DNA of 7,511 nt from Cytophagales bacterium (GCA_020063545.1 JAGUUF010000111.1:1-7511); one strand, 5' to 3'; shown: positions 1-6,142, counted from the stretch's first letter. The notes: generated by a model not told the origin, from the letters alone. A program made the numbers and translations.

Positions 1-170
1 AGGAACAGCGGGGCACCGGGCGGGTGGGGCACTTCCAGTTTGTACGATACAGCGATGAATTCACCGCAGTCCCAGTAGCTGGCCGTTTCTTCCATGGTTA
101 GCCAGTAGGCTGTTAAGGCAATTGCAAATACTATCCAGCCTGTTAGGTTATTGACTTTTTGGAAATTCAT
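1..170 (-). CDS. DUF2723 family membrane protein, N-terminal fragment
   Basis: This is the first 56 residues of a protein that continues past the left edge of the window; it was translated by hand from the ATG at 170 on the minus strand. Residues 8-25 form a first hydrophobic segment (NNLTGWIVFAIALTAYWL). They are followed by YWDCGEF (residues 32-38) and HPPGAPLF (49-56), which I recognise as the N-terminal signature of the DUF2723 family. These are large polytopic inner-membrane proteins, usually around a thousand residues in Bacteroidota, related to GT-C/protein O-mannosyltransferases. The acidic D34/E37 in the first extracytoplasmic loop sit where GT-C enzymes carry catalytic acids. The 83 bases upstream (171-253) hold only a weak promoter candidate on the minus strand: TTTG at 255-258 and TATTTTCG at 226-233, spaced 21. 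The family call is firm; the enzymatic role is inference. Confidence 0.85.
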   Translation of the reverse strand, partial: MNFQKVNNLTGWIVFAIALTAYWLTMEETASYWDCGEFIAVSYKLEVPHPPGAPLF

Positions 171-253
171 GCGTTTCGTAGTTCGGTTAATGTAGTGCCA
201 CCTGGCTTTGGTTTCAAATAAAGGGCGAAAATACTGATTTTGATATTATTCGT

Positions 254-517
254 TCAAACACGGTGAAGACAAACACTATCCAACAAATCCTTGATTAAGA
301 GTTCTTTAGTTTGCTTCCGATGCCCCGCAATGGCTGTGAGGATTGAAGAAAGTGTACCGATTTTTAGCGGATTATGATTTGTAATTGTAATGTGGTGAGT
401 TGTTGGAAAATTACAGGTAAGAGGGATATGGCTTCCTTTTTGTCTGCTTATTTCATATCCGATTTTACTGAGTGATTTGATTAATTCACCGGCTGAAACA
501 TTGCGGGGAATTCTCAT
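254..517 (-). CDS. hicA: HicA-family mRNA interferase toxin
   Basis: This 87-residue protein matches the HicA/YcfA-like fold, a small double-stranded-RNA-binding-like domain. HicA toxins cleave mRNAs in the cytoplasm and are neutralised by HicB. Visible landmarks are the N-terminal helix ELIKSLSKIGYE (11-22), the catalytic-histidine motif RQKGSH with His30, the strand HHITITNH (41-48), and the family's C-terminal signature NPLKIGTLSSIL (49-60). A following helix KELLIKDLL (71-79) is typical of the Bacteroidota version. Length is slightly above the roughly 60-80 residues usual for HicA because of the tail DSVCLHRV. The start codon overlaps the stop of the upstream hicB in an ATGA, so the two are translationally coupled with antitoxin first. 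The gene is A+T rich: a hand count over 301-540 gives about 38% G+C, against clearly higher values in the flanks. This fits horizontal acquisition. No broken residue is visible, so it may be active. Confidence 0.9.
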   Translation of the reverse strand: MRIPRNVSAGELIKSLSKIGYEISRQKGSHIPLTCNFPTTHHITITNHNPLKIGTLSSILTAIAGHRKQTKELLIKDLLDSVCLHRV

Positions 518-720
518 AATGTAATCAACTCTTCTTTTGTGAAGTGAAGCCTGATAATTCTGGGATGCTTGCCTTCATCAAAATGAGCCAGTACAGCATC
601 CTTGATGTTTGCTTTAAGTTCTTCCAGATTATCAGCTTCTGTAAAAATGCTTTCACCAAGAGCACGTGCCTCATACCCTCCTTCGGGCGAATCCTCAACA
701 TAGAAAATCAGCTCGTTCAT
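514..720 (-). CDS. hicB: HicB-like antitoxin, short form without DNA-binding domain
   Basis: This 68-residue protein has the partial-RNase-H-like HicB fold. A first strand NELIFYVEDSPEGGYEARAL (2-21) is followed by FTEADNLEELKANIKDAVLAHF, whose helix (31-47) is characteristic of HicB, and by RIIRLHFTKEELITL at the C-terminus. It should bind and block the adjacent HicA. The protein ends where longer HicB proteins continue into a helix-turn-helix or ribbon-helix-helix domain, so it has no evident DNA-binding module. Proteins of this exact type are often listed in databases as '2-oxoisovalerate dehydrogenase E1 subunit beta'; that name is not supported, since a 68-residue protein cannot be that enzyme. 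The gene precedes hicA, the reverse of the E. coli hicA-hicB order. It lies 45 bases downstream of the 210-residue membrane-protein gene on the same strand, and no convincing promoter was found in that gap, so co-transcription is possible. Confidence 0.85.
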   Translation of the reverse strand: MNELIFYVEDSPEGGYEARALGESIFTEADNLEELKANIKDAVLAHFDEGKHPRIIRLHFTKEELITL

Positions 721-765
721 AGTACGGCAAGTTACGTATTTTAGATTTTAAATGTTCGGTAACAG

Positions 766-1398
766 TTATTTATAAACAATCACGTAAAAAAGCAGCCACA
801 TAAAGAAAATCAGCACATACGATGCCGCCACGATAAACCACACCGTTCTTTTTTCTTTGCGGGCGTAATGATGAATACCGGCTACCAGCAAAAACCAATA
901 GATGATTTCAAATGCATTTAAAGCCCTGAGTGGATAGGCCCACTTTTTGTCAATACTGTAATAATCGAAAAAATGCATGAGCGAAAGCGGGTAAAACGCA
1001 CCGATGTCGGAATACCGCGGGTCGGGAACGATAAAAATGAAGTACAGTATCTTCAACAATTCCGGAACGAGAAAAATAAACTCCGCCCCGATAACCACGC
1101 CCCAGCACTGGGCATAGGTTACCCGGTAGCCGAACATGAAGCAGCCCACCCAGATAACGAACGCGATTACCGTGAACTTCCACAGGTAAACCAGCGGAAT
1201 GGAAATAAACTGCAGCGTGCTGAGCACTTTTAAAACCATGCCTTCGGGGCGATCCTGCAGAAACTCGAAAGCCGCAGTTTCGTTTTCAATAAAAGACTTT
1301 TTTACGTACAGCAGAAAAACGGTAAGCAGGCACAGCAGGACAAATAACAGTCTTTTGTCGGCCGCAAATATTGACTTAGTTTCGCGATTGGTTTGCAT
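766..1398 (-). CDS. Polytopic membrane protein of unknown function
   Basis: I do not recognise a named family. The 210-residue protein has a short charged N-terminus and about five or six membrane segments, at roughly residues 16-32, 60-74 and 75-90 (one or two spans), 97-123, 159-177 and 185-208. A polar loop (about 124-158) holds DPRYSDIGAFYPLSL and FFDYYSIDKKWAYPL, followed by RALNAFEIIYWFLLVAGIHH, which joins the loop to the next span. The arrangement resembles small inner-membrane proteins with a conserved FYPLS/LNxFE core, but no catalytic motif is evident, so transport, enzymatic and scaffolding roles all remain open. The ATG at 1398 is a natural start, just before the first span. The gene is divergent from the TPR protein, with only 26 bases between the start codons, which suggests shared or overlapping control regions. 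hicB follows 45 bases downstream on the same strand. Confidence 0.75.
   Translation of the reverse strand: MQTNRETKSIFAADKRLLFVLLCLLTVFLLYVKKSFIENETAAFEFLQDRPEGMVLKVLSTLQFISIPLVYLWKFTVIAFVIWVGCFMFGYRVTYAQCWGVVIGAEFIFLVPELLKILYFIFIVPDPRYSDIGAFYPLSLMHFFDYYSIDKKWAYPLRALNAFEIIYWFLLVAGIHHYARKEKRTVWFIVAASYVLIFFMWLLFYVIVYK
1354..1384 (+). promoter_or_regulatory. Candidate Bacteroidota promoter for the TPR gene
   Basis: TTTG at 1354-1357 is separated by exactly 19 bases from TAGTTTCG at 1377-1384. Bacteroidota housekeeping promoters are described as TTTG-N19-TAnnTTTG, so this is a full -33 match and seven of eight positions in the -7 box. Transcription would begin near 1390 and give a leader of about 35 bases before the ATG at 1425. 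The site lies inside the 5' end of the divergent membrane-protein gene, as the 26-base gap requires. It was identified by eye only. Confidence 0.45.
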
Positions 1399-1424
1399 AT
1401 ACCGAAGAGGCAGGAGAAGTAAAG

Positions 1425-2636
1425 ATGGCTAAAATAAAGCTTCTGGTTTTTAGTATTGTATTAACACTTTCCGGGTTAGTCGCAGGCAAGGGTGCATGGG
1501 CACAATACCAGGCAAAAAAAGATACCACTATTATTTTGATTGCTGACCTGGGCGTTCAACTGGAGTGTACCCAGGCGCTTAACGATTTATACAACTTTAA
1601 GTTTGACAAGGCCGAAGCCCAGTTCCGGTACCTCCGGTACAAATACAGGTGGCACCCGCTGCCGTATTTTTTAATGGGAATGATTGAGTGGTGGAAGATT
1701 ATGCCCAACACCAAAAACGAAACGTACGACAAAACCTTCTTTGCCTATATGGATTCAACCATACTGGTGGCCGAAAATTTGTTTAAAAAGCATCCGCCAT
1801 ACAAAGTCGAAGCTGCTTTTTTCCTGTCGGCCGCGTATGGCTTTAAGGGCAGGTTGTATTCTGATGAGTTCCGAAAAAACTGGAGAAAGGCCGCTACAGC
1901 CGGAAAAAATGCGCTGGATTACCTGGAGGTAAGTAAGGCAAAGCAAGAACTGAGTCCCGAGTTGTTGTTTGGCGATGCGCTGTTCAACTATTTCTCGGTG
2001 TGGGTGCCCGAAAACTATCCTGCACTAAAACCCATATTGTGGTTCTTTCCGAAGGGCGACAAAAAATTAGGGCTGGAACAATTAAAGGAAGTTTCGTACA
2101 ACGCATTTTATACGCGCACCGAAGCGATGGTTTGGCTGATGCGCATTTTGAACAATTATGAGAATGACGATCTGCGGGCCTTTCAGATTAGTGAATACCT
2201 CTACCAAACCTATCCTGACAACCCCTTTTTTCACCGGTATTATGCCCGGATGCTGTACGGCATGGGCCGGTATGCACAAGCCGAGCCTGTTTGTAAAAAC
2301 ATCCTAAGCCGGATTGATAGCGCCTATACCGGCTATGAAGCCAATACCGGCCGGTATGCCGCTTTCTTCCTGGGGCAGATTTATGAAGCGCGGAGGAATT
2401 ATGACGAAGCGAAAAAGTATTACCAGTTGTGCATTCGCTATGCCGAAGAATTGGATGTGCCGGAGTCGGGCTATTACCTGTACTCGTTAATTGCTTTGGG
2501 AGAAATTGCCGAAAAACAGGGCAATAAAAAGGAGGCTGAGAAATATTTTAGAGAAGTAAAAAAGCGCGCCAAGCGTAAAGATGAGGCCTTTAAAACAGCC
2601 AAGCGCAGGCTGAAAAAGATGGAGAAGGTGGATTGA
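1425..2636 (+). CDS. Secreted tetratricopeptide-repeat protein
   Basis: The 403-residue protein begins with a Sec signal peptide: lysines at 3 and 5, a hydrophobic core at about 6-20, and a probable signal peptidase I cut after AWA (24-26). The mature part is almost all helical and contains TPR-like pairs. One is around residues 50-92 (NDLYNFKFDKAEAQFRYL). Another is around 232-298, with YLYQTYPDNPFFHRYYARML and GRYAQAEPVCKNIL. The clearest run is 309-380, where LGQIYEARRNYDEAKKYYQL and LGEIAEKQGNKKEAEKYF each show the TPR pattern of G, Y, A and A spacing. The C-terminus is very basic (KKRAKRKDEAFKTAKRRLKK). No lipobox is visible, so it should be soluble in the periplasm. TPRs mediate protein-protein contacts; the partner is unknown. 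An AGGAGAAG stretch precedes the ATG. The end is followed at once by the heptad-repeat region, with no clear terminator. Confidence 0.85.
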   Translation: MAKIKLLVFSIVLTLSGLVAGKGAWAQYQAKKDTTIILIADLGVQLECTQALNDLYNFKFDKAEAQFRYLRYKYRWHPLPYFLMGMIEWWKIMPNTKNETYDKTFFAYMDSTILVAENLFKKHPPYKVEAAFFLSAAYGFKGRLYSDEFRKNWRKAATAGKNALDYLEVSKAKQELSPELLFGDALFNYFSVWVPENYPALKPILWFFPKGDKKLGLEQLKEVSYNAFYTRTEAMVWLMRILNNYENDDLRAFQISEYLYQTYPDNPFFHRYYARMLYGMGRYAQAEPVCKNILSRIDSAYTGYEANTGRYAAFFLGQIYEARRNYDEAKKYYQLCIRYAEELDVPESGYYLYSLIALGEIAEKQGNKKEAEKYFREVKKRAKRKDEAFKTAKRRLKKMEKVD

Positions 2637-2640
2637 ATTT

Positions 2641-2675
2641 GGTTGTTAGTTGTTAGTTATTGGTTGTTGGTTGTT
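2641..2675 (+). repeat. Tandem heptanucleotide array, left arm (RGTTGTT x5)
   Basis: Five contiguous seven-base units read GGTTGTT, AGTTGTT, AGTTATT, GGTTGTT and GGTTGTT, beginning four bases after the TPR stop codon. In the same phase, 2676-2696 reads GGATGGT, CGTTAAT and AGTTAGA, which look like decayed further copies. The array is the inverse of the one at 2767-2794: GGTTGTTAGTTGTT (2641-2654) is exactly complementary to 2781-2794, and GGTTGTTGGTTG (2662-2673) pairs with the rest except for one mismatch. The period of seven and G/T purity are seen directly; no function is established. Confidence 0.85.
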
Positions 2676-2740
2676 GGATGGTCGTTAATAGTTAGAAAAG
2701 AATGATACTCCGCATGTGCTCGGTTAGCTTGATAAGTTTA

Positions 2741-2748
2741 TATTTTTG
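2741..2748 (+). promoter_or_regulatory. Possible -7 promoter box for the 443-residue membrane-protein gene
   Basis: TATTTTTG fits the Bacteroidota -7 consensus TAnnTTTG exactly and lies about 50 bases before the GTG start at 2800, in the spacer between the two heptad arrays. The position 19 bases upstream (2719-2721) reads CTC, so there is no proper -33 TTG; the nearest TTG (2729-2731) is too close. If it is used, the right heptad array would be the main part of the 5' leader. Confidence 0.35.
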
Positions 2749-2766
2749 TACACCCGCGTTAGATCT

Positions 2767-2794
2767 ATCAACTAACAACCAACAACTAACAACC
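2767..2794 (-). repeat. Tandem heptanucleotide array, right arm (RGTTGTT x4, inverted)
   Basis: Read on the minus strand from 2794, four seven-base units appear: GGTTGTT, AGTTGTT, GGTTGTT and AGTTGAT. They are the same heptad family as at 2641-2675 in opposite orientation, 91 bases away. On the plus strand this is a C/A-rich run of AACAACC/AACAACT units that stops five bases before the GTG start of the next gene, so it occupies the place where a ribosome-binding site would lie. Whether it has that role is not known. Confidence 0.85.
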
Positions 2795-2799
2795 AGCAA

Positions 2800-4131
2800 G
2801 TGGAACTTCGCGATTTGGTAGTAACCCCTGTTGTAATCATACTGGTTTATGTGGTGGCTTACTTTGTACGGCCACGTGTTACCGATGCCATTACCCGCAG
2901 GTATTTCTTTCCGGCACTTACCTTAAGGATATTCTGCGCCATTGCATTGGGCTTTTTATACCAGTTTTATTACGATGGTGGAGACACATTTAACTTTCAT
3001 ACGCACGGCAGCCGGGTGATTTGGGAAGCGTTTATGGAAAACCCGGCAACCGGGTGGAAGTTGCTGACATCCGGTGGCGAATATGCTACGGGCACTTTTC
3101 AATATGCCCAGCGGATTCTCTTTTACAGCGATTCTTCCGCACTCTTTGTAATCCGTTTTGCCGCATGGATTGATTTGTTAACGTTTTCATCCTATACCGC
3201 TACGGCAGTTTTATTTGCCTGCTTCAGCTTTATTGGTTCCTGGCTTTTGTTTATTACTTTTTACCGGACGCTGCCACAGGCCCACCGGGTACTGGCTTTG
3301 GCAGTTTTGTTTGTGCCTTCGGTTATTTTCTGGGGTTCCGGTATTTTGAAAGATACCCTTACCCTCGGGGCCGTAGGTATGCTAACATACGCTGCCCATG
3401 ATTTATGGATTAACCGAAGGGGTAATTGGAGAACAATACTCTTGCTTGTGTTTTCAGTTTGGATTATTTACTCCGTTAAAAAATATATTTTGTTGTGTTT
3501 TTTGCCGGCTCTGTTGCTGTGGATGTATGCCCATCGGCTTACGCGTGTCCGCTCGGTTGTGCTTAAAATCATGTTGGTTCCGGTAATCAGCGCCCTGCTC
3601 ATCGGCAGCGGGTACTATGCCGTGGTGCTGGTGGGCAAAGACGACCCCCGTTACGAAATCGATAAGCTGGCCGTTACCGCGCAGATTACCGCTTATGACA
3701 TTGGTTTTTATACTGGCAAGGATGCTGGTAGCGCCTATAGCCTTGGTGAACTGGATGGCACCTTCGGTAACCTGGTAAGCAAGTTGCCACAGGCAATTAA
3801 TGTTTCGTTGTTCCGTCCGTATTTGTGGGAGGTAAAGAACCCGCTGATGCTGCTGTCAGCTTTGGAAAGCCTGGCCATTTTGCTGATAACATGCTGGGTG
3901 ATTTTACGAAACCATGCTGTTGTCCTGAAGGCTCTGCGATATCCCACGGTTTTATTTTGCCTGGTGTTCAGTTTAACCTTTGCGTTTGCGGTAGGTGTAA
4001 GCACATTTAATTTCGGCACGCTGGCCAGGTACAAAATTCCCTTGCTGCCGTTTTATTTTCTGATGCTGATTCATGTTCATTTCTACGCGAACAAGGACAT
4101 GAATAAAGAAGCATTGGATGTTACCGAATAA
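2800..4131 (+). CDS. Polytopic membrane protein, putative GT-C glycosyltransferase or polysaccharide polymerase
   Basis: The 443-residue protein has about eleven or twelve membrane segments, at roughly 8-24, 36-56, 112-128, 133-154, 162-178, 186-201, 211-225, 228-244, 255-277, 347-368, 383-402 and 411-428. After the second span, the first long loop carries YYDGGDTFNF, with D59 and D62 placed where GT-C glycosyltransferases hold their catalytic acids. PSVIFWGSGILKD (173-185) and the C-terminal STFNFGTLARYKIPLLPF (401-418) look like conserved cores and resemble motifs seen in polymerase- and EpsG-like proteins of exopolysaccharide loci. No Pfam name is asserted. The start is GTG: an in-frame TAA lies at 2773-2775, no ATG occurs before the first span, and the GTG leaves a short hydrophilic lead (ELRD). 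Neighbouring glycosyltransferase, methyltransferase and flippase genes support a glycan role. Its last 49 bases overlap the convergent glycosyltransferase gene. Function is inference. Confidence 0.7.
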   Translation: MELRDLVVTPVVIILVYVVAYFVRPRVTDAITRRYFFPALTLRIFCAIALGFLYQFYYDGGDTFNFHTHGSRVIWEAFMENPATGWKLLTSGGEYATGTFQYAQRILFYSDSSALFVIRFAAWIDLLTFSSYTATAVLFACFSFIGSWLLFITFYRTLPQAHRVLALAVLFVPSVIFWGSGILKDTLTLGAVGMLTYAAHDLWINRRGNWRTILLLVFSVWIIYSVKKYILLCFLPALLLWMYAHRLTRVRSVVLKIMLVPVISALLIGSGYYAVVLVGKDDPRYEIDKLAVTAQITAYDIGFYTGKDAGSAYSLGELDGTFGNLVSKLPQAINVSLFRPYLWEVKNPLMLLSALESLAILLITCWVILRNHAVVLKALRYPTVLFCLVFSLTFAFAVGVSTFNFGTLARYKIPLLPFYFLMLIHVHFYANKDMNKEALDVTE

Positions 4132-5156
4132 TATTGTTTAACTTTTTTCCTCCCGGCTTTACCGATCTTTGTGCGAAGCTGGTTGTCGGTAATTAATGCA
4201 GTAAGGCAAGAATTCCATTCGTTGGGAGTAGCCGCAAGTAAGCCGGTATTTCCATGTTCGATAATCCTGGTATTAACACCTACGGGTGAAGCCACGCAGG
4301 GTATTTCCAGTGCCATGTATTGTAATGCTTTAAATCCGCACTTCCCGCGGGTCCATTCATCATCGGGCAGCGGCATAATGCCAATAGCAATCCGGGCAAG
4401 ATCCTCCACCTCCGATTCTTTCCTCCAGGGTAAAAAAACACACCGCTGAAGCGGCAGTTGCGGGTTCCGATTGGCAATGACCAAAAAACTAACCTGCGGA
4501 AATTTTTGCTCCAGGTTTTTAAGTACCGGCACCAGTTGGTTAAGGTATTTAATCGTTGAGTGTGAGCCCGTCCAGCCGATCACGACTTGCTCCGGATGCT
4601 TCGCTTGTTGAAGGCGGGCCGGGTGGTGAAGGGTTTCGGTATCGATTGTAGTTGGATTAACCACCACCGATGCATTGAATTTCCGTGCGTATGTTGCCAG
4701 GTATTCGTTGCCGCAACTTACGCGGTAACTCCAGCGGCAAATGGCCCCTACCTTACTTCGCCAGCGCAGCCATTGTTCCAGCCTGCTTTCTTCTTTATCG
4801 GTTAACCATATCGCATCATCAAAATCATAAATAATCTTCTTTCGAAAAACCCTGGCAATAATCCATTCAAAAACAGGAGGACCAAGCGGTGTAACCTCGC
4901 GGTGAATGAAAATAAAATCCTGAAAAGGAACGCTGAAAAGAACAATAAACCGTTTGATTACACCTTTGATAATGATGAGGAACCTGGTAAACGGATTGCT
5001 GGTTGAATACAAGCTCAACCAATCGGCCTGAGAGGTAAACGATTGAAACTTCAGCATATGCCCTTGCCTGCTCAGCAACTCAGTATATTGCTCAAACCGA
5101 AAGCGCTGGGAGGGAGCCTGCCCCCCTGGATAAGGCATGAGAAAGAGTACTTTCAT
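4083..5156 (-). CDS. GT4-like (GT-B fold) glycosyltransferase
   Basis: The 357-residue protein should transfer a sugar from a nucleotide donor to a growing lipid-linked glycan at the cytoplasmic face of the membrane. The N-terminal acceptor domain begins MKVLFLMPYP and has the PSQRFRFEQYTELLSRQGH element (15-33), seen in GT4 enzymes as a 'SSRYR..qy' motif. IIYDFDDAIWL (108-118) is a further family mark. The C-terminal donor domain opens with VVIGWTGSHSTIKYL (191-205). Its nucleotide-sugar site is around 259-294, with GIMPLPDDEWTRGKCGFKALQYMALEIPCVASPVG. At the place of the usual EX7E glutamates it has G271 and Q279 within GKCGFKALQ, a variant I associate with this subfamily. A short hydrophobic patch (58-78) may help membrane association. 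Sugar and acceptor cannot be told from sequence. The gene is divergent from the methyltransferase operon (125 bases apart) and its 3' end overlaps the 443-residue membrane protein. Confidence 0.88.
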   Translation of the reverse strand: MKVLFLMPYPGGQAPSQRFRFEQYTELLSRQGHMLKFQSFTSQADWLSLYSTSNPFTRFLIIIKGVIKRFIVLFSVPFQDFIFIHREVTPLGPPVFEWIIARVFRKKIIYDFDDAIWLTDKEESRLEQWLRWRSKVGAICRWSYRVSCGNEYLATYARKFNASVVVNPTTIDTETLHHPARLQQAKHPEQVVIGWTGSHSTIKYLNQLVPVLKNLEQKFPQVSFLVIANRNPQLPLQRCVFLPWRKESEVEDLARIAIGIMPLPDDEWTRGKCGFKALQYMALEIPCVASPVGVNTRIIEHGNTGLLAATPNEWNSCLTALITDNQLRTKIGKAGRKKVKQYYSVTSNASLFMSLFA

Positions 5157-5205
5157 GACAAGTTTTGCCCAAAAATGCAGATAAGATTGTAAACATTTAA
5201 CCGGC

Positions 5206-5235
5206 TTGTTATTGGTACGATGTAATTTAATTTTG
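5206..5235 (+). promoter_or_regulatory. Strong Bacteroidota-type promoter of the methyltransferase-flippase operon
   Basis: TTG at 5206-5208 is followed after exactly 19 bases by TAATTTTG at 5228-5235, a complete match to the described Bacteroidota promoter TTG-N19-TAnnTTTG. Transcription would start near 5240, leaving a leader of about 40 bases before the ATG at 5282. That leader contains a small possible hairpin (GCTTA at 5242-5246 with TAAGC at 5252-5256, loop of five) and no strong Shine-Dalgarno site. On the opposite strand nothing comparable serves the glycosyltransferase gene; the best candidate there has one mismatch and no -33 element. Confidence 0.6.
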
Positions 5236-5281
5236 TGCCTGGCTTACTTTATAAGCAGAATGCCGGGACAGCAGGTAACAC

Positions 5282-6142
5282 ATGGGGATAACAAATAATT
5301 GCGCAAAATTTCTGAAACACGTAGGTAGCCAGGCGGTAGATTTTTCAACTACACTGATGCTTGGCCGCCAGCAATTGTACATTAGTCCAAAAACCCTCGC
5401 CAATCTGTTTGATAAAGCAACTTGTGATAAAGTGGCCTCATCCCGGTATGCCGAGCCTTTTTTTGAAGCCCTTGGGGCAAAGCGGGTGGATAGCCTGGAC
5501 TACTCTGATTATGAAGAAGCAACGTTGATTTACGATCTTAACAAGCCGTTGCCCGCTGACCTTAGAAGCAGGTATTCGGTTGTATTTGACGGAGGCACCC
5601 TTGAGCATGTGTTTAATTTTCCGGTAGCCGTTAAGAATTGCATGGAGTTGCTTCGTGTTGGCGGACATTTTGTTTCCATCACACCCTGTAACAATCAATG
5701 CGGTCATGGCTTGTATCAGTTTAGCCCTGAATTGTTCTATTCGGTTTTTTCTCAGAAGCACGGCTTTACCGTAATGCTGATGTACCTGGCAGTGGAGACT
5801 ACACCCGATGAACGGGAATGGTATGAAGTTGCCAATCCGCAAGTCGTCAAATCAAGGGTCGTCTTTAAAAATGCAAACCCGACATACCTGATGGTTGTTG
5901 CCCGAAAGGAATTTGAGTTTATTGGCGAATTAAATGCTTACCAGAGTGATTACCAGGAGATTTGGGCAACCAACAAGGAGCCGCAAACTCCTGCCGGAGT
6001 GTTGGTGCGGTTATACAAAATCCTGATTCCCGGTTTCATTCGGGCATGGATCTATCGGCTCCGGCATAGCAATAAAGAAATTACTACCAAAAATATAGGA
6101 AAAGTAAATGCGCAGCATTTCAAGCGCGTGACTATTGATTAA
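5282..6142 (+). CDS. Class I methyltransferase-like protein lacking the SAM glycine-rich motif
   Basis: This 286-residue protein resembles the C-terminal two thirds of a Rossmann-type methyltransferase. VVFDGGTLEHVFNFPVAVKN (100-119) corresponds to motif II with its acidic residue and EH pair. MELLRVGGHFVSITPCNN (121-138) corresponds to the LKPGG strand-turn of motif III, and NPTYLMVVARK (199-209) is a final strand. Upstream, LGAKRVDSLDYSDYEEA (64-80) looks like the strand-2 acidic region. The segment where motif I (GxGxG) should lie, around 55-66, reads RYAEPFFEALGA with no glycine-rich loop. The N-terminus (GITNNCAKFLK) is well conserved as far as I recall, in a small uncharacterised family of polysaccharide loci. 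It could be a methyltransferase with altered cofactor binding, or an inactive partner of the canonical methyltransferase whose gene begins one base after its stop. It is the first gene of the operon behind the promoter at 5206-5235. Confidence 0.75.
   Translation: MGITNNCAKFLKHVGSQAVDFSTTLMLGRQQLYISPKTLANLFDKATCDKVASSRYAEPFFEALGAKRVDSLDYSDYEEATLIYDLNKPLPADLRSRYSVVFDGGTLEHVFNFPVAVKNCMELLRVGGHFVSITPCNNQCGHGLYQFSPELFYSVFSQKHGFTVMLMYLAVETTPDEREWYEVANPQVVKSRVVFKNANPTYLMVVARKEFEFIGELNAYQSDYQEIWATNKEPQTPAGVLVRLYKILIPGFIRAWIYRLRHSNKEITTKNIGKVNAQHFKRVTID

Noticed and set aside
514..720. Possible 2-oxoisovalerate dehydrogenase subunit, the usual database name for similar small proteins
   Set aside because: At 68 residues with a HicB-like strand-helix pattern and an adjacent HicA, it cannot be a dehydrogenase subunit.
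544..744. Plus-strand open frame over hicB
   Set aside because: It is antisense to hicB, has no recognisable features and no start signals.
731..763. GTTAC...GTAAC inverted repeat upstream of hicB as an operator
   Set aside because: Only five bases per arm and 23 bases apart, which is expected by chance in A+T-rich sequence; the short HicB also lacks a DNA-binding domain.
973..1233. Plus-strand and minus-strand open frames inside the 210-residue membrane-protein gene
   Set aside because: Low-complexity, charged translations without domain features; they are out-of-frame shadows of a gene with a clear membrane topology.
2641..2794. Heptad arrays as a CRISPR array or transposon ends
   Set aside because: There are no regular spacers, unit length is seven bases, and no transposase or target duplication is present.
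3735..4034. Minus-strand frame inside the 443-residue membrane-protein gene, and similar frames within the glycosyltransferase and methyltransferase genes
   Set aside because: No domain, no spacing logic, and fully contained in better-supported genes.
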